Below are positions 56,883-64,000 of a stretch of DNA of 64,000 bases, piece after piece. Each line of letters opens with the position of its first letter. Position 1 is the stretch's first letter. Below the pieces are notes generated by a model, which had not been told where the DNA came from, searched no databases, and worked only from the letters and a program-made list of their open reading frames with translations. The stretch covers positions 1 to 64,000 of the forward strand of contig JBDTCO010000146.1 in NCBI GenBank assembly GCA_039923495.1. Direction: 5' to 3'. The stretch is from JBDTCO01 sp039923495 (GTDB lineage: Bacteria > Myxococcota_A > Polyangia > Palsa-1104). Made by a program: the position numbers and the translations under genes.

Positions 56883-57356
56883 ATGACCCAGCCCCTGCAC
56901 TCGCACGTCGAAGACGCCCTCCACCTCGTCGAGAAGGGCGAGTTCGTGGGCCCGCTGCTCGCCCGCGTCGTCGTCGGCGCGGCGTTCGTGGGTACCGGCT
57001 GGGGCAAGCTCCACAGCCTCGACAAGCTGACCGAGTTCTTCGTGTCACTGCACATCCCGGCGCCGCACTTCCAGGCCGGGCTCGTCGCTTCGGTCGAATT
57101 CTCCGGCGGCCTCGCGCTGATCTTCGGGCTGCTCACCAGGCTCGCCGCGATCCCGCTCGCCGTGACGATGGTCGTCGCCATCATCACCGCGAAGCTGCCG
57201 AACGCCGAGGGCTTCTTCGACGTGGTCGGCTTCGAGGAGCTCACGTACCTCGTCGTGTTCACGTGGCTCGTGTTCGCGGGCCCCGGCCGCGCATCGCTCG
57301 ACCACCTGCTCTACAAACGGTTCGTGAAGACGGAACCCGCTGCCCGTACGATGTGA
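56883..57356 (+). CDS. DoxX-family membrane protein
   Basis: A 157-residue protein with about four transmembrane helices (GPLLARVVVGAAFVGTGWGK, LVASVEFSGGLALIFGLL, PLAVTMVVAIITAKL, ELTYLVVFTWLVFAGPG), the DoxX/DoxD pattern. DoxX proteins often accompany bufferin-type operons (BufD). Role unknown; redox or quinone interaction has been suggested for the family. It lies 39 bp after bufC and 3 bp before a small lipoprotein gene, so it belongs to the same operon. Confidence 0.85.
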   Translation: MTQPLHSHVEDALHLVEKGEFVGPLLARVVVGAAFVGTGWGKLHSLDKLTEFFVSLHIPAPHFQAGLVASVEFSGGLALIFGLLTRLAAIPLAVTMVVAIITAKLPNAEGFFDVVGFEELTYLVVFTWLVFAGPGRASLDHLLYKRFVKTEPAARTM

Positions 57357-57359
57357 GGC

Positions 57360-57590
57360 ATGCGAGCTGTCCTATGCGCGTTCCTTCTGGCGTTCGTTTC
57401 AACCGGGTGCGGCGCGTCCGCCAAGCAGACGCCCGGGGAACCCGTCTCCATGATCCCGCACCTCGGACCGCACGACGACGTGGGCGACGTGGTGACCGGC
57501 GCAATGACGGCACCCCAGTCGCCCGGCCTCAACGGCCCGTCGACGCCGGGTGGCACGGGTGCGGGTGGCGGGACGATCCGACCGCAGTAG
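57360..57590 (+). CDS. Small Pro/Gly-rich lipoprotein
   Basis: A 76-residue lipoprotein (FVSTGC lipobox, Cys17) with a mature part rich in Pro, Gly and Thr and few hydrophobic residues. It contains PHLGPHDDVGDVV and ends in GGGTIRPQ; no fold is apparent. It starts 3 bp after the DoxX stop, so it is the last gene of the bufferin-type operon. The two His and the Asp residues could bind metal, but nothing proves this. Its stop abuts the stop of the convergent kinase with no gap. Confidence 0.75.
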   Translation: MRAVLCAFLLAFVSTGCGASAKQTPGEPVSMIPHLGPHDDVGDVVTGAMTAPQSPGLNGPSTPGGTGAGGGTIRPQ

Positions 57591-58871
57591 TCACTTCTCC
57601 GACGACGGGGTCGCCGCGCTGTGGTGCGCCTCGCCGACCATGCGTCCGAGAAACACCGCAGCAACGATGAGCGCACCGCACAGCACGCCTGCGAGCACGT
57701 AGCTCATTGCACCCGCGCGCTGCTTCGGCGGCAGCGCGGGCGAAGAGCCCACGCGCTGCGACGGTCCCGGATCGGCGTGCAACACGGGTTGCGCCTGCGA
57801 CCGCGCCGCGAGCCGCGCGATCTCCTTGGTGGACATGCGATCCGTCGCGCGCTCGGACGGTGGGTGGAGATCCGAGGTGTTCCCCGTCAGCGTGTTGCTA
57901 CTGAACCCGAGCGGCTGCTCCGCCGGTCGCACGCGCGCGACGAGCACCGCCATCTGCGTGGGGCCGAAGCGCAGCTCGCGTGCCACGTCGTCGAGGAGCT
58001 CGGCGAGCTCATTGCCCCCCGAGAAGCGCTGCCCCCGATCGCGTGACAGCGCGCGCATGCAGATCTCGTCGAGGGCGCGCGGCACGTCAGCGTTGATCGA
58101 CGAGGGGAACGGGATCTGCCCGCGACGGACCTGCGCGAGCGTCTCGAGGTCGGTCGTGCCGCGGAAGAGGCGGCGTCCGGTGAGCATCTCGTGCAGCACG
58201 ACCCCGACGGAGAAGACGTCGGCGCGCTGATCGGGATCGAGACCTTCGATGATCTCCGGCGCCATGTAACCGAACTTGCCGCGGATGGTGCCCTTCATTG
58301 TGCGCTTGTCTCGCGGATCGGAGAGCGCCTTGGCGATGCCGAAGTCGAGCAGACGGACCGCGCCATCGTAGCCGACCATGATGTTCGACGGGCTCACGTC
58401 GCGGTGCAGAATCCGCAGCGCTATGCCGTCGTCGCCGCGCACCCCGTAGGCGTACGCGAGCGCCCGGCACACGTCGCGCAGCACGTAGGCCGCGGCGGCG
58501 GGCGTGAGCACGCCGGCTCGGATCATCGAGGCGATGTCCTGGCCATCGACGAGCTCCATCGCGAGGTAGTACTCGCCCATCACGTCGCCGAACTCGAAGA
58601 CCTGCACGATGTGCGCGTGCGACAGGCGCGAGACGACGCGCGCCTCGCGCTCGAACAGGAGCCGCGCTTTCTCGTCGGAGACGAGGTGCGGCAGGATGCG
58701 CTTGAGCACGACGGTGCGCTGGAACCCAGACTGCCCGACGACGCGCGCGCGCCACACGTCGGCCATGCCTCCGCTGCCGAGCCGCTCGAGGAGCTCGTAC
58801 TTGCCGAACGTCTCCGGGCGGAGTGTCGGCGGATCGACGGTGGTGGACTCGTCTTTCATTGGCACCGACAC
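57591..58871 (-). CDS. Membrane-anchored Ser/Thr protein kinase
   Basis: A 426-residue Hanks-type kinase. The Gly loop is LGSGGMADVW (31-40), the ATP-binding Lys is K57 (VVLKR), the catalytic loop is HRDVSPSN (156-163) and DFG is at 176-178. HRDVSPSN replaces the more common HRDLKPxN and is frequent in myxobacterial kinases. After the kinase domain (about 24-290) there is a Pro/Ser-rich linker and one transmembrane helix (VLAGVLCGALIVAAVFLG) near the C-terminus. No extracellular domain of note. The preceding sigma-54 regulator gene ends 10 bp upstream of its start. Confidence 0.92.
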   Translation of the reverse strand: MSVPMKDESTTVDPPTLRPETFGKYELLERLGSGGMADVWRARVVGQSGFQRTVVLKRILPHLVSDEKARLLFEREARVVSRLSHAHIVQVFEFGDVMGEYYLAMELVDGQDIASMIRAGVLTPAAAAYVLRDVCRALAYAYGVRGDDGIALRILHRDVSPSNIMVGYDGAVRLLDFGIAKALSDPRDKRTMKGTIRGKFGYMAPEIIEGLDPDQRADVFSVGVVLHEMLTGRRLFRGTTDLETLAQVRRGQIPFPSSINADVPRALDEICMRALSRDRGQRFSGGNELAELLDDVARELRFGPTQMAVLVARVRPAEQPLGFSSNTLTGNTSDLHPPSERATDRMSTKEIARLAARSQAQPVLHADPGPSQRVGSSPALPPKQRAGAMSYVLAGVLCGALIVAAVFLGRMVGEAHHSAATPSSEK

Positions 58872-58881
58872 CGCCCTCGCG

Positions 58882-60212
<1,331 letters not shown>

Positions 60213-60216
<4 letters not shown>

Positions 60217-60848
60217 GAACGCCTCCACGCTTCCTCGAACGCGAAGACGCAGCGGGCGAGCAAGCCTTCGTCGGGCGTCCACGGCAGCTCGAGCGTGATG
60301 ACCGCGATGCCGCGATCGACCCCGGCCCACGAGCCGAAGGAGCCGGGCGTCGGATAGCCGATGGACGGCCGCAGCGGCATGCCGGTGCGGACACTCATCG
60401 CACAGGCGGCGTCGGCCGCCGGCCCGTCCCAGTTCACACACTCGAACGGCTGGTGCACTGCGACGATCAGCGACGGACGACGCGCCTCGACGAGCTGCGT
60501 GAGCGCCTGGGTCTCGGGCTCGGAGCCGGGCTGGGAGCCGGGGAAGTACGGCAGCGGGTGCTCGCGCGTCCACGAGCGCGCGGCGAAGCTCCGGTTCAGA
60601 TCGACGCCGCTGGCGTTGTCCTTGTGGTTGCGCGCGAGGCCGTCGGGATTGAGGACGGGCACGATCGACAGCGATGGGCCCTCCGCATCCGCCTGCATGA
60701 CACGCGTGAGGAAGCGCTCGCACAGCAGCGCCGACCCTGGCTCGTCCCCGTGGATCGCGCCGAACACGAGGAGCCCACCTGCTGCACCCCGCGAGTGCTC
60801 GACGATCGCGCGACCCTGCCGCGAGGTGCCGAGCGTGCGGGTGTGCAT
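60213..60848 (-). CDS. M14-family zinc carboxypeptidase/amidase (MpaA-like)
   Basis: A 211-residue metallopeptidase. Zinc ligands are H33 and E36 (GAIHGDEPGS) and H132 (VAVHQPF); the catalytic Glu is E187 (TLELPW); LNPDGLARN and DLNRSF form the substrate pocket. The short length and these motifs resemble MpaA, the murein-peptide amidase that cleaves gamma-D-Glu-diaminopimelate during cell-wall recycling. No signal peptide, so cytoplasmic. Its ATG overlaps the stop of the zinc-ribbon gene (TGATG). Confidence 0.83.
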
Positions 60849-61984
60849 CACGCGCGGCTGCGCGTGGCCGCCATCATGAGGAGCTGAGCGACACAGAGCG
60901 CGGCCGTCGCGCTGGTCCACAAGAGCGCGAGGGCCACGTAGAGCTGCGTACCGTCGTGGACCATGAAGAGCAGCGCGGCGGGTGCCCAGGCGAGCATCAG
61001 CGTCGCGAGCAGCGCGGCGGCCGAGGCGAGATCGCGACCGACCCCGGCGAGCAGCGAGAGCGCAGCCAGCACGAGCGGTGCGCCGAGGAACACACCGATG
61101 ATCATGTGCTCGAGGAGCCCCGACGCGAGCATCTGCCCGACATACGTGATGGGCACGACCGAGGACGTGGGCAGCACATAGAGGAGCGCGAGCGCGGCGA
61201 CGGCCGCGAGGAGGAGCAGGCGCGCGGCAGCGTGCATCGCCAGGTGCGGGCGCGCACAGAGGAGCGCGGCAGGCAGACCGACGATGGCGAGCGCAGCGAC
61301 GAGCCCGCGCCACCCTTCGATGAGGCCCTCGGCGCCGAGCACGACGGGGATCGACGCGACGAGGGTCCCGACGACGGCGCGGAAGCCCGCGGGCACCGGC
61401 AGCACGGCCGCCGCGACGAGCACCGCGCCACCGAGCAAGAAGTAGAGCTGCCGCACGAAATCGGCGCCGGCGAGCGTGTCGAGGAGCTGCCACGAGCTCG
61501 CGCCGCGCCACGGCAGCGAGAACAGCGCGACGAGCACGAGGCCACCCGAGCCCATCACGATGCGCGCGATGCTCGAGAACGGCGAGCTCGCGGCCGTGAA
61601 CACCGGGCGCTCATCGAGGGGGACCGGCGCTCGACGGACGGGCGGCGCCTCGAGCTGCGCAGCCTCGAGCTCGGGTTCGACGATAGGCAGTCCGAGAGCG
61701 GGCGTCGCTTGCAGCGCAGGCGCGGGCTGCTCGAGGTCGTGCGCCTTCACCGCCGCCTCGATGTCGGACACATTCAGGCCCATCATCGTGACGGCGGCTC
61801 GCGACGAGGTCACAGGCGCGCTCACCGCCGCCTCCACGTGTGCAACGGCCGCCTCGGGAGCGGCCGCCTCCGCAGCGGCTACGTCTGCGGCGACGACGGG
61901 TTGGGCCACACCGCAGAACACGCAGTCACGTGCGGCCTCGGGGATCGCTTTACCGCACGACACGCACGCCTTGCTCTCGTTCAA
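60848..61984 (-). CDS. Zinc-ribbon polytopic membrane protein
   Basis: A 378-residue protein. The N-terminus is a zinc ribbon (CVSCGKAIP and CVFCGVAQP). An Ala/Glu/Pro-rich linker runs to about residue 150, and the rest contains about seven transmembrane helices (for example IVMGSGGLVLVALFSLPW, RLLLLAAVAALALLYVLP). Ribbon-plus-linker-plus-membrane architecture resembles the TPR protein at 32508-35795, suggesting a shared cytoplasmic sensing or docking theme in this organism. Function unknown. It starts an operon with an M14 amidase and a sigma-54 regulator. Confidence 0.75.
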   Translation of the reverse strand: MNESKACVSCGKAIPEAARDCVFCGVAQPVVAADVAAAEAAAPEAAVAHVEAAVSAPVTSSRAAVTMMGLNVSDIEAAVKAHDLEQPAPALQATPALGLPIVEPELEAAQLEAPPVRRAPVPLDERPVFTAASSPFSSIARIVMGSGGLVLVALFSLPWRGASSWQLLDTLAGADFVRQLYFLLGGAVLVAAAVLPVPAGFRAVVGTLVASIPVVLGAEGLIEGWRGLVAALAIVGLPAALLCARPHLAMHAAARLLLLAAVAALALLYVLPTSSVVPITYVGQMLASGLLEHMIIGVFLGAPLVLAALSLLAGVGRDLASAAALLATLMLAWAPAALLFMVHDGTQLYVALALLWTSATAALCVAQLLMMAATRSRA

Positions 61985-62082
61985 GCGTGCTGCCCTTTCC
62001 GTGACTCGATGCGCGACAAGCCTCGCGACCTTAGCAAGAGCGCGCGGCGTTGGCCACCTACACGCGTTATTGTGGTTCCCGC

Positions 62083-63426
62083 ATGCGACTCCACGAGCTC
62101 AAGACCCAGGCGCTGCGCTACGTCGTGCTCGGGGACGTCCCCCGGGCGATGGCCGTCTACGCGCACCTGGTTCGAACCATGCCGAACGATCTCGAGGTGC
62201 GCATGAAGGTGGCGGATCTCCTCGTCGGGGTGGGCACGCCCGATCTCGCGCGGCGCGTGTACGCGGGCCTCATGTTCTACGATCTATCGCTCGGTCGTCC
62301 GCTGCACGCCATCGTGTGTGCGCACGCGCTCGCCGGCCTCGGCGAGCCGCTCGCCCCGCTGTATCAGCCCATCGTCAGGCGCTACGCCGCCGATTCGCCG
62401 AGTCTGGCCGTACATGGAGGTGGCGCGCGCATCTCGCCGCCGGATCCCGAGGCGGAAGTGGGCGCGCCCGTCCTGCCCGATGGCACACCGACACCGAAGG
62501 AGGTGCTCACCTACGCCGAGCACCTCGCGATGCACGCTGCGTCGACGACCGATCTCGGCACGCTGCCCGATCGCTACCCGCCTGTGCCGCTGCTCTCGGA
62601 GCTGCCGGCGGACGCGTTCCTCGCGCTCCTCTCGCACGCGATCGTGCGTCGCGTGCCCGCGGGGACCGCGCTCCTGCGTCAGGGCGAGCCCGGCACCTCG
62701 TTCTTCCTGGTCGCGAGCGGCGTCGTGCGCGTGTACGCGGGTCACGCGGCGTCGCGTGCGTCGGGCGAGCAGACCGAGCTCGCACGGCTCGGCGAGGGCG
62801 CCATCTTCGGAGAGCTCGCGCTGGTGTCGGCGCAGCCGCGCGCAGCGACGGTGGAGGCGATCACCGAGGTCGACGTCATCGAGCTCGGGGTCGAGGCGCT
62901 CAAGAGCATCGCGGCCGAGCTGCCCCGCGTCGCCGAGGTGCTCGATCGCTTCACGCGCGACCGCCTGCTCAAGAACCTGCTCTCGACATCGCCCCTGTTC
63001 CGCCCGTTCTCGCAGCAGCAGCGCCTCGACCTGGCGCGACGCTTCACGGGCCACGAGGTCGCCGCCGGCACCGAGGTGATCCGCGAGAACGAGATCGGGC
63101 GCGGTCTCTTCATCGTGCTCACGGGCGAGCTCGAGGTGGTCCGCGGCAACGGGCCGTTCGAGACGTCGCTCGCGGTCCTGCGCACCGGCGACCTGTTCGG
63201 CGAGATCTCGCTCATCCGCGGCACCCCCGCGACCGCGACGGTACGCGCAGTGGTCGCATCCACGGTGCTGTTCCTGTCGCGCGAGTTCTTCGAGAAGCTC
63301 ACGTCCGCGCTGCCGGAGCTGCGGACGTTCTTCGAGGCGCTGTCCGAGGAACGGCTGCGCGCCATCAAGGACACGCAAGCGTCCGACGAACTCGAGCTCG
63401 TGGAGGACGACGTGTTCCTGGTCTGA
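62083..63426 (+). CDS. TPR-like and dual cyclic-nucleotide-binding-domain protein
   Basis: A 447-residue protein. The first 100 residues form helical TPR-like repeats (ALRYVVLGDVPRAMAVYAHL). Two cNMP-binding domains follow. The first has FGELALVSAQPRAATV, matching the phosphate-binding cassette with its conserved Arg. The second reads FGEISLIRGTPATATV, in which that Arg is replaced, so it probably does not bind cyclic nucleotide in the usual way. No HTH is present, so it is not a CRP-like regulator but likely a signalling scaffold. ATG 62083 was chosen over upstream 62050 because the repeats begin there. Divergent from the zinc-ribbon gene. Confidence 0.85.
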   Translation: MRLHELKTQALRYVVLGDVPRAMAVYAHLVRTMPNDLEVRMKVADLLVGVGTPDLARRVYAGLMFYDLSLGRPLHAIVCAHALAGLGEPLAPLYQPIVRRYAADSPSLAVHGGGARISPPDPEAEVGAPVLPDGTPTPKEVLTYAEHLAMHAASTTDLGTLPDRYPPVPLLSELPADAFLALLSHAIVRRVPAGTALLRQGEPGTSFFLVASGVVRVYAGHAASRASGEQTELARLGEGAIFGELALVSAQPRAATVEAITEVDVIELGVEALKSIAAELPRVAEVLDRFTRDRLLKNLLSTSPLFRPFSQQQRLDLARRFTGHEVAAGTEVIRENEIGRGLFIVLTGELEVVRGNGPFETSLAVLRTGDLFGEISLIRGTPATATVRAVVASTVLFLSREFFEKLTSALPELRTFFEALSEERLRAIKDTQASDELELVEDDVFLV

Positions 63427-63640
63427 GCCGGACGCGCCCGCGGAGCCGCGCGAAAAGATGTGCGTCGTACCCGAACCCGGGAACCCGCCGCACGACTGAC
63501 CCGACCGAACAGCTCGACCCGCCGGCCATCTCTCCGTCGATCCTCCCCGCGAGCGCCGCCTTTGCGGCTACCGAGCACGAGGTCGGGTGGCACGGACCGG
63601 GTGCTGCGTATACCCTTTGAAGGGACCATCGGAGGTTCAT

Positions 63641-64000
63641 GTGGCCAAGCAACGCTCGTCGTTTCGTCTGGTGCTTCTCGTAGCGCTCGCAATCCTCGCC
63701 TGGTTCGCCTGGCGCCACTACAACCCCGCACACGTCTCCTATCTGGAAGAAGGCGGTCAGCTCGACAGCCCCACGAGCGGTCGCACGCTCAGCGTCGACT
63801 TCGTCGATAGCAAGTCGCCGAAAGAGGTCGCGGCCCTCGGTCGCGAGCTCGGCGTCACGTTTCGCGCGAACTCGGCACAGGTCGGCGTCGATGAGATCTA
63901 CGACGTCGATAGCCCCACGATCGATGGCGCCGCCGCGCTCAAGGCCACGCTCGCGGGCCGCTCCGATGTCGAGGCCGTCGACTACGAGGCCGAGTACTCG
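63641..64000 (+). CDS. Probable secreted subtilase, N-terminal part (truncated by window edge)
   Basis: The frame opens at GTG 63641 with GGAGG six bases upstream and runs to the edge. An N-terminal membrane helix (LVLLVALAILAWFAWRHY) is followed by a region (SVDFVDSKSPKEVAALGREL) ending DVEAVDYEAEYS, like the inhibitor I9-type propeptide of S8 peptidases. The catalytic domain would lie outside the window, so this is an inference. The 214-bp gap 63427-63640 contains nothing else recognisable. Confidence 0.55.
   Translation, partial: MAKQRSSFRLVLLVALAILAWFAWRHYNPAHVSYLEEGGQLDSPTSGRTLSVDFVDSKSPKEVAALGRELGVTFRANSAQVGVDEIYDVDSPTIDGAAALKATLAGRSDVEAVDYEAEYS

Overview
The window is chromosomal DNA of a high-GC Gram-negative bacterium, most likely a myxobacterium (Myxococcota, probably Polyangia). 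This rests on several gene contents: many lipoproteins with Asp-Gly-Gly/Cys-rich linkers, a secreted metzincin ending in a MYXO-CTERM-like sorting tail, the polarity pair MglB/MglA, a Ser/Thr kinase with the HRDVSPSN catalytic loop common in this phylum, sigma-54 enhancer-binding proteins, and GC-saturated third codon positions. Species cannot be assigned. I found no prophage, transposase or CRISPR array; most of the window looks like ordinary chromosome.

Layout. 1-9.8 kb: envelope and secreted functions (lipoprotein cut by the window edge, RNase H-like protein, DMT exporter, metzincin, polysaccharide deacetylase, two LuxR-type regulators, Tat-exported superoxide dismutase, cupredoxin lipoprotein). 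9.8-16.3 kb: UDP-galactopyranose-mutase-like flavoenzyme plus GT2 glycosyltransferase, VWA lipoprotein, TlpA-like thioredoxin, lipase, glutathione transferase, and a repeat-rich degenerate patch. 16.3-21.9 kb: uvrB with a frameshifted YkgJ-like gene, PLD-like lipoprotein, and a Pal/CpoB-like envelope cluster. 22-27.1 kb: MATE exporter, histidine kinase and NtrC-type regulator with overlapping ends, then an outer-membrane beta-barrel. 27.3-35.8 kb: a four-gene minus-strand operon from a zinc-ribbon/TPR protein through an acyl-CoA ligase and a secreted protein to selB, which implies selenocysteine use.

36-44.2 kb is the translation/replication core: four tRNA-Ser genes with different anticodons, tRNA-Arg(ACG) directly upstream of tadA (the enzyme that deaminates that anticodon), the 4.5S SRP RNA, dnaX, ybaB and recR. 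The usual ybaB-recR adjacency is interrupted by an Ig-like lipoprotein, an MscS channel and a CPA1 antiporter. A 23-bp tandem repeat starts in the recR stop codon. 44.4-47.6 kb: mglB-mglA followed by a membrane adaptor with a possible PqqD-like N-terminus. 47.6-50.5 kb: a DprE1/DprE2-like epimerase pair with an SRPBCC protein.

54.9-57.6 kb is the most interesting accessory locus: a tightly coupled operon for a Cys-rich exported peptide, a DUF692/MNIO oxidase, a DUF2063 partner, a DoxX-family membrane protein and a small lipoprotein. This is the architecture of bufferin-type (MNIO-modified, metal-sequestering) RiPP systems. 57.6-64 kb: membrane-anchored Ser/Thr kinase, a zinc-ribbon membrane protein / M14 amidase / sigma-54 regulator operon, a dual cyclic-nucleotide-binding-domain protein, and the start of a probable subtilase.
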